Shown: positions 1-7,179, numbered from the stretch's first letter. The stretch: 8,298 nt of DNA from Finegoldia magna (GCF_018371055.1 NZ_JAGYZD010000059.1:1-8298); one strand, 5' to 3'. A program made the numbers and translations. Notes: generated by a model not told the origin, from the letters alone.

Positions 1-2
1 TC

Positions 3-584
3 AGTAAATTAGCTATTAATAACTCTTACGCTGGTTTTGAAGCTGTTAGCGGCATACCTGGAGACATTGGAGGGGCTATTACAATGAATGCAGGTGCATA
101 TGGAACAGAAATGAAAGATATTGTTCACAGAGTTAAGGTTATTGATACAGATTTGAATGTAAAATATTTTAACTGTGATGAGATGGATTTTTCCTACAGA
201 CATTCAAGAGTTCAAGATGAAAAATTAGTCGTTTTGGAAGTTGAATTTTTGCTAAAAAAAGGTGATCAACAAGAAATCCTCAATAATTTTCACGATTACA
301 CAGAAAGAAGAACATCAAAGCAACCATTGGAACTTCCTTCATGTGGCTCTGTATTCAAAAGGCCAGAAGGACATTTTGCGGGACAATTGATTGATGAAGC
401 AGGGCTTAGAGGATACAGATACAATGATGCAATGATTAGTGAAAAACACTGTGGATTCATAGTCAATGTTGGAGATGCAAAATGCTCTGACGTTGTAGCG
501 GTTATAGAACATGTGCAAAAAGTCGTGTTTGATAAGTTCAATGTGAAGTTAGAACCAGAAGTGAGAATTATCGGTGGAAGATAA
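3..584 (+). CDS. murB: UDP-N-acetylmuramate dehydrogenase (MurB), 5'-truncated by window edge
   Basis: MurB reduces UDP-GlcNAc-enolpyruvate to UDP-MurNAc with NADPH and FAD in the cytoplasm, the second committed step of peptidoglycan precursor synthesis. The reading frame is open from base 3 and encodes 193 residues up to TAA at 582–584. The family is about 300 residues, so roughly the first third lies upstream of the window; the ATG at 84 is internal. Visible motifs are the FAD-domain segment GFEAVSGIPGDIGGA followed by MNAGAYG, the YRHS motif whose Arg contacts the substrate (about residue 66 of the visible part), the CGSVFKRP motif with the proton-donating Ser (about residue 116), and the C-terminal LEPEVRIIG with the conserved catalytic Glu. 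The short Ser-motif-to-end layout without the E. coli Tyr loop fits the type II MurB of Firmicutes. The last 11 nt overlap the next gene, so the two are probably translationally coupled. Identification is secure. Confidence 0.96.
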   Translation, partial: SKLAINNSYAGFEAVSGIPGDIGGAITMNAGAYGTEMKDIVHRVKVIDTDLNVKYFNCDEMDFSYRHSRVQDEKLVVLEVEFLLKKGDQQEILNNFHDYTERRTSKQPLELPSCGSVFKRPEGHFAGQLIDEAGLRGYRYNDAMISEKHCGFIVNVGDAKCSDVVAVIEHVQKVVFDKFNVKLEPEVRIIGGR

Positions 585-1323
585 AATAAAATTAACCAGA
601 GAATATCACGTGCATTCAGTTTACAGTCGTAACAATCACGGCAAAAGTACAATCGAAGAAATTGTACAAGAAGCGAGAGCAAAAAAATTAAAGACTATAA
701 GCATAACTGATCACGGTCCTGGACACTTAATGTACGGAATAAAAAGAAAATTAATTCCTGTACAACGTGAAGAAATTGATAGGCTCAAAGAAAAGTACGA
801 CGATATTGAAATTCTGATGGGAGTTGAAGCCAACGTAATTGGATACAATGGAGAGATAGATATTAGAGAAGAAGAAAAAAAGTATTTTGATTTTATCAAT
901 CTTGGATTTCACGATGGAGTTAGATTTGTAGACAAAAAATCTTTTTATAATTATCATGTTTTAAAAAGAATGAGCTGGATGGGACAATCGGTCAGAGAAA
1001 AAATGATTGATTTGAACACAAATACAATGGTAAAAGCGTTGGAGAACAACGATATTTTTATAATAACGCATCCAGGAGATAAAATAGATGTGGATATAGA
1101 CAGAATCGCACAAACATGCGAAAAAACAAACACGGTTATGGAGATTAACAATCATCATCCACATTTATCAGTAGAAGAAATCAAAATTTCTTCACATTAT
1201 AATGTTAAATTTAGTTTAGGGAGCGATGCTCATCACAGAAAAAATATTGCAAATGTGAATGATAGCATCAGAAGAGTAATTGAATCAGGGTTGGATATTA
1301 GTAGAATTATAAACATCGATTAG
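574..1323 (+). CDS. PHP-domain metal-dependent phosphoesterase, YcdX/histidinol-phosphatase-like
   Basis: A 249-residue PHP-superfamily protein with an apparently complete trinuclear metal site. By family comparison the ligands are H12 and H14 (HVHS), H22, H47 (TDHG), E85 (GVEAN), H113 (GFHDG), H166 (THPGD), and D218 with H220 (GSDAH). This spacing resembles YcdX-type PHP phosphatases, so hydrolysis of a phosphoester is expected; the substrate cannot be told from sequence. I chose the GTG at 574 because the next ATG (730) lies beyond the first metal-binding motifs. The start overlaps the end of murB by 11 nt, with a weak purine-rich stretch (GAAGTGAG) upstream. No signal peptide or membrane segment is visible, so it should be cytoplasmic. 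The position between murB and rapZ is one I recall from clostridial genomes, which hints at a link to cell-wall or amino-sugar metabolism. It could be annotated as a histidinol-phosphatase, but no histidine genes are nearby to support that. Confidence 0.9.
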   Translation: MEDKIKLTREYHVHSVYSRNNHGKSTIEEIVQEARAKKLKTISITDHGPGHLMYGIKRKLIPVQREEIDRLKEKYDDIEILMGVEANVIGYNGEIDIREEEKKYFDFINLGFHDGVRFVDKKSFYNYHVLKRMSWMGQSVREKMIDLNTNTMVKALENNDIFIITHPGDKIDVDIDRIAQTCEKTNTVMEINNHHPHLSVEEIKISSHYNVKFSLGSDAHHRKNIANVNDSIRRVIESGLDISRIINID

Positions 1324-1331
1324 GAGAATTC

Positions 1332-2189
1332 ATGGAAGTTGTAATTATTACAGGAATGAGTGGGGCTGGTAAAAGTGCCAGTAGCGATATTTTTGAAGAT
1401 TTAGGATATTATACATTGGATAATATGCCGCCATCTCTTTTATTGAGTTTTATCGATTTGACTACAAAAAGCAAGAAAAAAATCAACAAAATAGCTTGCG
1501 TAGTAGATATTAGAGGTGGAGAATTCTTCGCTGATTTGATAAAGTCCATAACACTTTTGAAAAATCAAAGTATTGATGTTAAAATTTTGTATTTGGATGC
1601 ATCAGATGAAATTCTAATCAGAAGATACAAAGAACATAGAAGACCACATCCGTTGGCAGTCAATGGAAATATTTCTCAGGGGATTTTTAACGAAAGAGAA
1701 CTTCTAAGTGAAGTTAGAAATTCAGCAGATTCAATTATCAACACTTCTAATTTGACATTGGGAGAATTGAGAAGAAAAATCTTATCTGCATTTTCACTCA
1801 AAGATGTAGACACAAAACTTGCGATATCTGTTGTATCATTTGGATTTAAGCACGGAATATTGCTAGATGCAGATTTGGTATTTGATGTTAGATTTCTTCC
1901 AAACCCTTATTATATCGAAGAATTAAAAAAATCTTCAGGGCTGAATACAGATATTAAGGAATATGTATTTGGATTTGAAGAAGCAAATGAATTCTTGGAC
2001 AAATTAGTGGATATGATGGAATTTTTGATTCCTAAATATTCAAAAGAAGGAAAAACAAACTTGGTTATAGGAATAGGATGCACCGGCGGAAAGCACAGGT
2101 CCGTTGCAATAGCACAAGCTTTGACAACAAGGCTTGAGGGAAATGGAGAAAAAGTTTATGTATCCCACAGAGACCAAAAATTTTGGTAA
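1332..2189 (+). CDS. rapZ: RapZ/YvcJ family nucleotide-binding protein (RNase adapter family)
   Basis: A 285-residue cytoplasmic protein matching the family's usual length (about 285–295). The N-terminal P-loop domain has the Walker A motif GMSGAGKS (residues 8–15), the family signature DNMP (30–33, usually DNLP) and DIRGG (59–63). The C-terminal domain, from about residue 165, has SFGFKHG, the DVRFLPNPYY segment (185–194), the CTGGKHRSV loop (250–258) and a terminal HRD (279–281). In E. coli RapZ senses glucosamine-6-phosphate and directs RNase E to the small RNA GlmZ, thereby controlling glmS. In Bacillus the orthologue YvcJ hydrolyses GTP/ATP and affects competence. Which role applies here is unknown. 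An AGGAG ribosome site (1322–1326) overlaps the stop codon of the PHP gene, 5 nt before the ATG. The 3' end overlaps yvcK by 32 nt. Confidence 0.96.
   Translation: MEVVIITGMSGAGKSASSDIFEDLGYYTLDNMPPSLLLSFIDLTTKSKKKINKIACVVDIRGGEFFADLIKSITLLKNQSIDVKILYLDASDEILIRRYKEHRRPHPLAVNGNISQGIFNERELLSEVRNSADSIINTSNLTLGELRRKILSAFSLKDVDTKLAISVVSFGFKHGILLDADLVFDVRFLPNPYYIEELKKSSGLNTDIKEYVFGFEEANEFLDKLVDMMEFLIPKYSKEGKTNLVIGIGCTGGKHRSVAIAQALTTRLEGNGEKVYVSHRDQKFW
2145..2148 (+). promoter_or_regulatory. Ribosome binding site deciding the yvcK start
   Basis: GGAG lies 9 nt before the ATG at 2158, inside the 3' end of rapZ. The other in-frame candidates are worse: TTG at 2134 is a rare start, and the ATG at 2143 has its GAGGG only 2 nt away. 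This supports 2158 as the yvcK start. Confidence 0.6.
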
Positions 2190-3144
2190 AAAAATAGTAA
2201 CTATAGGCGGAGGAACAGGTAATTCTATATTGCTAAGAGGCGTCAAAAATTTCACATCAAACATAACGACTATTGTAACTGTAGCTGATGATGGTGGAGG
2301 AAGTGGAGTTCTCAGGGAAGATTTGGGAATGTTACCTCCTGGTGATATTAGAAACTGTCTTGTGGCACTTGCTAATACTGAACCTATAATGGAAAAATTA
2401 ATAAATTATAGATTTTCAAATGGTCAATTAAAAGGTCAGAGCTTAGGGAATTTATTGATAGCTGCGATGAATGATATATGTGGCGATTTCAACGAGGCAA
2501 TAAAAGAAATAAGTAACGTACTTGCGATTACAGGAAAAGTACTGCCAATGACTTTGGATAATGTCAAATTATTTGCTGAATTGGAAGATGGATCTACTAT
2601 TGAAGGTGAATCGAACATCACGTTTTTGAATAGAAAAAACGGAGGTAAAATCAAAAGGGTATACACATCACCTAAATTGCTTTTGCCATTAAAAGAATCC
2701 ATAGATAGCATAATGGATGCAGATATTGTTCTATTAGGACCAGGATCGTTATACACATCTATAATTCCCAATCTTTTAGTAACAGACATATCACAAGCAC
2801 TAAAAGAAACAAAGGCAGAAGTTGTGTACATATTAAATATTATGACACAACCTGGAGAAACTAATGGTTACAGCGTTACAGATCATGTAGTTGCCATTAT
2901 TGATCACGCAAATTCAAACATTATCGACAAAATCGTCGTTAATTCCAAGGAAGTAGACAAATATGCGAAATACAGATACAAATCAATTGAAAACTCTACG
3001 CCGATTTATATTACAGATGAAGATCGCGAAAATATGGAAAAATTAGGCATAGAAATCATAGAAGCTGATATATGTGATATTAGCTATGATTATATTGTGC
3101 ATGATTCGAATAAATTGATGAAAACTATATTAGAAAGATATTAG
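2158..3144 (+). CDS. yvcK: YvcK family UDP-GlcNAc-binding protein (gluconeogenesis factor, CofD-like)
   Basis: A 328-residue protein from the ATG at 2158, close to the roughly 320 residues usual for the family. It has a CofD-like Rossmann fold. Visible motifs are GGGTG (residues 17–21), ADDGGGSG (43–50), PPGDIRNC (60–67), GQSLGNLLIAA (93–103), GPGSLYTSIIPNLLV (194–208) and TQPGETNGYSV (230–240) followed by DH. Known family members (B. subtilis YvcK, mycobacterial CuvA) bind UDP-GlcNAc, are needed for growth on gluconeogenic carbon, and influence cell-wall synthesis and cell shape through penicillin-binding proteins. No transferase activity is established for them. The reading frame stays open further upstream (TTG at 2134, ATG at 2143), but the ribosome site favours 2158. 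The gene overlaps rapZ by 32 nt and is followed after a single base by sua5, so coupled translation is likely. The whiA gene that often comes next in Firmicutes is missing. Confidence 0.95.
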   Translation: MYPTETKNFGKKIVTIGGGTGNSILLRGVKNFTSNITTIVTVADDGGGSGVLREDLGMLPPGDIRNCLVALANTEPIMEKLINYRFSNGQLKGQSLGNLLIAAMNDICGDFNEAIKEISNVLAITGKVLPMTLDNVKLFAELEDGSTIEGESNITFLNRKNGGKIKRVYTSPKLLLPLKESIDSIMDADIVLLGPGSLYTSIIPNLLVTDISQALKETKAEVVYILNIMTQPGETNGYSVTDHVVAIIDHANSNIIDKIVVNSKEVDKYAKYRYKSIENSTPIYITDEDRENMEKLGIEIIEADICDISYDYIVHDSNKLMKTILERY

Positions 3145-3145
3145 T

Positions 3146-4174
3146 ATGAATACGATTATTGAAAAATTAGACGGACAAAACAAAATACATGCACTTGAAA
3201 AAGCTGCAGATTTAATAAAAAATGGAAGTGTAGTTGCATTTCCAACAGAAACAGTATACGGATTAGGAGCAAATGGATTAGATGAAGAAGCTTGCAAAAA
3301 AATATTCGATGTCAAGAGAAGAAAAAGAGACAATCCACTAATCTTGCACGTAACTAACTATGAAATGGTCAGAAATTTATCGTCAGAAATCACTGAAGAT
3401 CAAAAAAAATTGATGGATAATTTGTGGCCAGGTCCATTGACTATAATTTTCAAAAAAAGTGACAAGGTTAATGACGTTGTAAGTTGTGGAGGAAATACAG
3501 TTGCAATTAGAAATCCATCGGATGAAATCGCAAGATTTTTGATAGATAAATCAAATTGTCCAATAGCAGCTCCATCTGCAAATAAATCGGGAAGACCATC
3601 ACCAACTAATGCACAAGATGTGTATAGTGATATGAAAGGTGAGATTGAAATGATTTTGGATGGAGGAAGTTGTAACATTGGAATTGAATCCACTGTTGTC
3701 GATTTGACGGAGAAACCGTACACAATACTTAGACCTGGTTTTTACACAAAAGAAGATTTGGAAGAGTATTTGGATGAGGTTGTGTATGATAAATCTTTAA
3801 TCGATTCTAACACTGTTCCGAAATCCCCAGGACAAAAATACAAGCACTATGCACCTAAAACAAAACTCATAGTAATCAAAGGAAACATGGATAACATACA
3901 AAATTATGTGGATAGTTTAGGAATAAAAACAGAAGATATTGGATTTATCCTATGTGAAGAAACAGCTGAAAATGTAAATTTCAAAAACGTAAAAATTATT
4001 TCAAAAAGAGATGATTATTTGAATTTTGCACATAACATATTCACTTACCTCAGACAATTAGATAAGTTTAATTACAAATTATTGATTTGTGAAGGGGTAA
4101 ATGAACAAAAAATGGGTATAAGTATTATGAATAGGCTTAAAAAATCTTGTGCCAACAACATAGAAATAATTTAG
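3146..4174 (+). CDS. sua5: L-threonylcarbamoyladenylate synthase, two-domain Sua5 type
   Basis: This enzyme makes threonylcarbamoyl-AMP from threonine, bicarbonate and ATP. TsaB/D/E then transfer the threonylcarbamoyl group to A37 of ANN-decoding tRNAs (t6A). The 342-residue product has an N-terminal YrdC domain (about 12–205) and a C-terminal Sua5 Rossmann-like domain (about 240–342), joined by the conserved [11 protein letters not shown] linker (227–237). It is therefore the long Sua5 form and not the short TsaC. Visible YrdC motifs are PTETVYGL (33–40), the KxR motif at K57–R59 within [10 protein letters not shown], the [11 protein letters not shown] segment (144–154) and ESTVVD (181–186). 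The usual K-G-R-P reads K-R-R-K here, but the catalytic Lys and Arg are kept. The ATG follows the yvcK stop after 1 nt with only a weak GAAAG upstream, so translation probably depends on yvcK. Neighbouring upp matches the ywlC–upp proximity known in other Firmicutes. Confidence 0.95.
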   Translation: MNTIIEKLDGQNKIHALEKAADLIKNGSVVAFPTETVYGLGANGLDEEACKKIFDVKRRKRDNPLILHVTNYEMVRNLSSEITEDQKKLMDNLWPGPLTIIFKKSDKVNDVVSCGGNTVAIRNPSDEIARFLIDKSNCPIAAPSANKSGRPSPTNAQDVYSDMKGEIEMILDGGSCNIGIESTVVDLTEKPYTILRPGFYTKEDLEEYLDEVVYDKSLIDSNTVPKSPGQKYKHYAPKTKLIVIKGNMDNIQNYVDSLGIKTEDIGFILCEETAENVNFKNVKIISKRDDYLNFAHNIFTYLRQLDKFNYKLLICEGVNEQKMGISIMNRLKKSCANNIEII

Positions 4175-4176
4175 TA

Positions 4177-4185
4177 TGTTATAAT
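4177..4185 (+). promoter_or_regulatory. Extended -10 promoter for upp
   Basis: The 9-mer TGTTATAAT is a perfect extended -10 element (TG, one base, TATAAT at 4180–4185), two bases after the sua5 stop codon. I find no good -35 hexamer at 16–18 nt, which is tolerable for extended -10 promoters. Transcription would start near 4192, giving a leader of about 27 nt before the upp ATG. This is a sequence-pattern inference; AT-rich DNA yields chance TATAAT matches, but the TG extension and location strengthen it. Confidence 0.6.
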
Positions 4186-4208
4186 AATAAGCATAAAGTT
4201 TATTTTAT

Positions 4209-4214
4209 AGGAGG
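4209..4214 (+). promoter_or_regulatory. Ribosome binding site of upp, fixes its start
   Basis: AGGAGG sits 4 nt before the ATG at 4219. It rules out the upstream in-frame ATG at 4147, which lies inside sua5 and would add 24 residues with no family resemblance. Confidence 0.85.
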
Positions 4215-4218
4215 AAGT

Positions 4219-4848
4219 ATGAGTAAAGTAACTGTATTTGATCATCCGTTGATTAAACACAAATTAACAATTTTACGTGACAAAAGCACGGGAAGTAATC
4301 AATTTAGACAGTTAGTTTCTGAAATAGCAACTTTAATGTGCTATGAAGTAACAAGAGATTTTAAATTAGAAGATTGCGAAGTAGAAACTCCGATAGGAAA
4401 AACAACAGGACAAACTTTAAGTGGTAAAAAGTTGGGAGTAGTTCCGATTTTAAGAGCTGGTTTGGGAATGGTTGAAGGATTTTTGAGTGTGCTACCAGCA
4501 GCAAAAGTTGGACACATTGGTTTATATAGAGATCCAGAAACTTTGAAACCTGTTGAATATTATTGTAAATTACCAAAAGATGTAGAAGAAAGAGATATCA
4601 TCGTTGTAGACCCAATGCTTGCAACAGGTGGTTCTGCAGAAGCCGCTATCACTTTCTTGAAAGAACATGGTTGCAAGAACATCAAATTGGTAAATATAAT
4701 TGCTGCTCCAGAAGGAATCAAAATGGTTCAAGAAAAGCATCCAGATGTTGATATATACGTTGCAGGTCTTGATGAAAAATTAAACGAGCACGGATATATC
4801 GTACCAGGATTAGGAGATGCAGGAGACAGATTATTTGGTACTAAATAG
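4219..4848 (+). CDS. upp: Uracil phosphoribosyltransferase
   Basis: Upp converts uracil and PRPP to UMP and pyrophosphate, the pyrimidine salvage step in the cytoplasm. The product is 209 residues, the usual bacterial UPRT length. Visible motifs are the N-terminal [14 protein letters not shown] typical of the family (8–21), PILRAGLGM (76–84), the PRPP-binding loop [12 protein letters not shown] (129–140) and the uracil-binding C-terminal segment [13 protein letters not shown] (192–204). The start at 4219 is set by an AGGAGG site and by alignment of the N-terminus with the family. A 44-nt gap with an extended -10 promoter separates it from sua5, so it is probably transcribed from its own promoter, perhaps also by read-through. 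I see no PyrR-type leader or attenuator: the leader is too short for one. An inverted repeat follows the gene. Confidence 0.98.
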   Translation: MSKVTVFDHPLIKHKLTILRDKSTGSNQFRQLVSEIATLMCYEVTRDFKLEDCEVETPIGKTTGQTLSGKKLGVVPILRAGLGMVEGFLSVLPAAKVGHIGLYRDPETLKPVEYYCKLPKDVEERDIIVVDPMLATGGSAEAAITFLKEHGCKNIKLVNIIAAPEGIKMVQEKHPDVDIYVAGLDEKLNEHGYIVPGLGDAGDRLFGTK

Positions 4849-4872
4849 CTTTAAGCTTTTAGTTATATACTT

Positions 4873-4906
4873 ATGGTTTTAGAATATATTCTTATTCTAA
4901 AACCAT
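4873..4906 (+). terminator. Perfect 14-bp inverted repeat between upp and the V-ATPase genes; possible upp terminator or V-ATPase leader hairpin
   Basis: The arms ATGGTTTTAGAATA (4873–4886) and TATTCTAAAACCAT (4893–4906) are exact reverse complements around the 6-nt loop TATTCT. The loop repeats the first six bases of the right arm, so AGAATA can pair with either TATTCT copy; AGAATATATTCT (4881–4892) is itself a perfect 12-bp palindrome. Only 3 of the 14 pairs are G-C. No T-run follows on either strand, so it is not a textbook intrinsic terminator. It may still end upp transcripts, shield an RNA end, or act as a DNA operator. The inverted repeat is certain; the terminator role is not. Confidence 0.45.
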
Positions 4907-4914
4907 CTCTAATT

Positions 4915-4922
4915 AGGAGGTG
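4915..4922 (+). promoter_or_regulatory. Consensus ribosome binding site opening the V-ATPase operon
   Basis: AGGAGGTG lies 5 nt before the ATG at 4928 and matches the 16S rRNA anti-Shine-Dalgarno at all eight bases. It is the longest such match among the gene starts in the window and lies 8 nt downstream of the inverted repeat, so the repeat should not block it when folded. Confidence 0.85.
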
Positions 4923-4927
4923 AAACA

Positions 4928-5239
4928 ATGTCAGATACTGCTATATCAAAAATAAAAGAAGCTGAAGAAAAGGCTAAGCTTATTGTCGATGAAGCTAATG
5001 AAAATAAAAAACGCATTTTAGAAGATGCAAAATCAGAAGCTTCGCAAAAATACGATGAAATTATCAACGAAGCACAAAAAGTTCGAAATGAAAAATTAGA
5101 ATCTTCTAAGAACAAAGCGATAGAAGAATCAAAGGAACTTGAACAAAAGGCTAAGTTGAATAACGAAAGTATTAAAAGCATCGACACTGATACAGTTGAA
5201 GGACTTGTAAACAAAATCGTTGAAAGGATAGTGAGTTAA
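4928..5239 (+). CDS. ntpF: V-type ATPase small peripheral-stalk subunit (G/H type, NtpF-like)
   Basis: A 103-residue, highly charged and Lys/Glu-rich protein with almost continuous helical heptads from about residue 5 to 80. There is no hydrophobic membrane segment. The pattern (an Ala/Glu/Lys coiled coil beginning AISKIKEAEEKAKLIVDEA) fits the small stalk subunit called G in eukaryotes, H (AhaH) in archaea and NtpF in Enterococcus hirae. It pairs with subunit E to form the peripheral stator stalk that links subunit I to the catalytic head. Its position directly before subunit I, as in E. hirae ntpF–ntpI, is the main support, because coiled coils are weak evidence by themselves. The stop codon and the next start share one base (TAATG), so expression of the two is probably coupled. 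The F versus G/H naming is uncertain; the role is much less so. Confidence 0.85.
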   Translation: MSDTAISKIKEAEEKAKLIVDEANENKKRILEDAKSEASQKYDEIINEAQKVRNEKLESSKNKAIEESKELEQKAKLNNESIKSIDTDTVEGLVNKIVERIVS

Positions 5240-7179
5240 TGGCTATTGTAAAAATGAGCAAATTTGATTTGTTTTCATTTGATTATGATAGAGAAAAATT
5301 ACTCGAAAATCTTCAAAAGTTTAATTATGTTCATATCGATGAGAAGAAGTTAGAAGAAGATAATCAATATGTAAAGAATTTAGATAATTCTGAACAAATT
5401 GTTAGCACTAGTGAAAAGCTTACCAAAGTAAAATGGGCTATAGATTTGCTTGAAAAGTATTCGGAAAAGCACAATAAAATTGACGAACTAAAGCAAGGTA
5501 AGAAAACATTTAGACTAGAAGAACTTACAAAAAAAGCTCTTGATTTTGACTTCGGTAAGCATTACAAAGAGCTTTCATCATTGGACAAACAACTAACTGA
5601 ACTCGATCAAAATAATCAAACTTTGAATCAAAAAAAATCTGAATTAATTCCATGGGAAAAATTGGACTTGGATATTTCAAAGATTGATGATTTCAAAAGA
5701 GTTAAGGTGGTTACGGGAACTGTAAGTGATAAATTCATCGATCAGTTAAAATTAAACACAAAAGACATTGAAGATATTTATATCGAGGAGATTTCTCGTA
5801 ATTCAGGTTTTGTGTACTTGCTTGTTATCGCTAAGGACTATAAGAAAGCTTCAGATATTCTTAGGGATAATGGATTTGTAAACATTAATATTAAATCACA
5901 TGGATTTGTAAAAGATGAAATTAAAAATATTGATGAACAAATAAAAACAAACAACGAGCAATACAAGAAAATCGAAAATCAAATTAAATCAAAAACAGAT
6001 TTGACTGAACAATTTAAGATTTATCATGATTATCTGGAAAACAATAGCTTGAAAGAAGAAGCTACTAGCAAGATTAAGAAGACAGATAAGATTGATATAA
6101 TCGAAGGATATATTCCTTCTGATAAAGAAAAAGATTTTGAAAATCTGCTACAAAATTCATTAAATAATAAGTATTATTTAGAGATGAAACCAGCGGATAA
6201 GGATGATCCAAATGTGCCTATTATCCTTAAAAACAGAGGATTTGCAAAAGCTTTTGAAAGTATTACTGGAATGTATTCATTGCCAAAATACAATGAGGTT
6301 GATCCAACACCATTATTGGCACCATTCTATTGTTTCTTCTCTGGAATGATGATTGGTGATTTAGGATATGGATTGATAGTATTTTTAGCAATATTAGTGG
6401 CACTCAAGGTTTTTAATCTTGATGAAAAGAAAAAGCAATTCTTGAAGTTCTTTATGTTCATTTCAATTGCTTCAATGTTCTGGGGATATATTTACGGATC
6501 ATTCTTTGGTGGAATAGTACCAATGACACCAATCATTGACACAAGTAAAAATGCTATGACTTTAATAGTTTTATGCTTAATCTTTGGTTTTATACATTTA
6601 TTCTTTGCATTGGGAATCAAGGCTTATATGTTGATTAGAGACCACAAGCCTTTAGATGCATTTTATGATGTAGGACTATGGTATTTAATTATTATTAGTA
6701 TATTAGTTTTACTAATTGGAAAGTCGTTAGCATTACCAGCTATGGCGTTGACTATTGCAAAATGGATTGCTATAGCATCGGCTGTTGGAATAATTCTTAC
6801 AGCGGGAAGAGATGCTAAAAGTATTGGTGGTAAACTTGGATCAGGATTATATTCGTTGTACGGGATTTCTGGATGGATTGGAGATTTCGTATCTTATATG
6901 AGACTTATGGCTTTAGGTTTATCAGGAGCATACATTGCAGTAGCAATTAACATGATCGTAAAAATGATGGCAGAATCAAGTGTTATAGGATTTATTTTTG
7001 GACTTATCGTATTCGTGGTATTCCAAGCATTTAACGCATTCTTGTCTTACTTGTCAGCATATGTTCACTCTGCAAGATTGATTTTCGTAGAAATGTTTAA
7101 CAAGTTCTACGAAGGTGGAGGAGTGCCATTCAAGAAACTTATAACAGAATCAGAATATTTTAACATAACAAACAAATAG
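5239..7179 (+). CDS. ntpI: V-type ATPase membrane subunit I (subunit a)
   Basis: This is the stator subunit that holds the ion half-channels against the K-subunit ring. The 646-residue length fits bacterial V-type subunit I (about 640–665). Residues 1 to about 350 are cytosolic, with two charged coiled-coil stretches (about 85–130 and 225–270). From about residue 359 there are seven or eight hydrophobic segments: roughly 359–388, 401–425, 440–463, 479–494, 501–522, 541–574 and 580–605. Family motifs are FSGMMIGDLGYGL (367–379), YGSFFGG (419–425) and the SYMRLMALGLSGAYIA segment. R555 in that segment and R613 in YVHSARLIF fit, by position and spacing, the two essential arginines known in this family. 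The start at 5239 is favoured over the ATG six codons in because family members begin MAIVKM. A GAAAGGA stretch precedes it. The product needs NtpF/E for attachment and NtpK as the rotor partner. Confidence 0.97.
   Translation: MAIVKMSKFDLFSFDYDREKLLENLQKFNYVHIDEKKLEEDNQYVKNLDNSEQIVSTSEKLTKVKWAIDLLEKYSEKHNKIDELKQGKKTFRLEELTKKALDFDFGKHYKELSSLDKQLTELDQNNQTLNQKKSELIPWEKLDLDISKIDDFKRVKVVTGTVSDKFIDQLKLNTKDIEDIYIEEISRNSGFVYLLVIAKDYKKASDILRDNGFVNINIKSHGFVKDEIKNIDEQIKTNNEQYKKIENQIKSKTDLTEQFKIYHDYLENNSLKEEATSKIKKTDKIDIIEGYIPSDKEKDFENLLQNSLNNKYYLEMKPADKDDPNVPIILKNRGFAKAFESITGMYSLPKYNEVDPTPLLAPFYCFFSGMMIGDLGYGLIVFLAILVALKVFNLDEKKKQFLKFFMFISIASMFWGYIYGSFFGGIVPMTPIIDTSKNAMTLIVLCLIFGFIHLFFALGIKAYMLIRDHKPLDAFYDVGLWYLIIISILVLLIGKSLALPAMALTIAKWIAIASAVGIILTAGRDAKSIGGKLGSGLYSLYGISGWIGDFVSYMRLMALGLSGAYIAVAINMIVKMMAESSVIGFIFGLIVFVVFQAFNAFLSYLSAYVHSARLIFVEMFNKFYEGGGVPFKKLITESEYFNITNK

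Noticed and set aside
84..584. A short 166-residue MurB starting at the ATG at 84
   Set aside because: The conserved FAD-domain motif continues upstream in the same frame to base 3, so the ATG is an internal Met and the gene is cut by the window edge, not shortened.
296..682. 128-codon open frame on the - strand across the murB/PHP junction
   Set aside because: It covers conserved MurB and PHP motifs on the other strand and shows no protein family pattern.
2284..2310. YvcK motif reads ADDGGGSG where many orthologues have ADDGGSSG
   Set aside because: A Ser-to-Gly change at this spot fits clostridial orthologues as I recall them, and the surrounding nucleotide-binding motifs are intact.
2436..2831. 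131-codon open frame on the - strand inside yvcK
   Set aside because: It is fully antisense to a well-supported gene, has no recognisable domain or ribosome site, and is what low-GC complementary strands produce by chance.
4147..4218. Upstream extension of upp to an ATG at 4147, adding 24 residues
   Set aside because: The extension lies within sua5, has no family resemblance and bypasses the AGGAGG site 4 nt before the ATG at 4219.
4847..4857. Small palindrome AGCTTTAAGCT followed by TTTT after the upp stop, considered as a terminator
   Set aside because: The arms are 5 bp with a 1-nt centre, which cannot form a stable RNA hairpin, and the T-run is only four bases.
4861..4898. Candidate -10 boxes for the V-ATPase operon (TATACT 4866–4871, TATATT 4885–4890)
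   Set aside because: Neither has a plausible -35 hexamer at 16–18 nt or a TG extension, and such matches are common in AT-rich DNA. A promoter here remains possible but unsupported.
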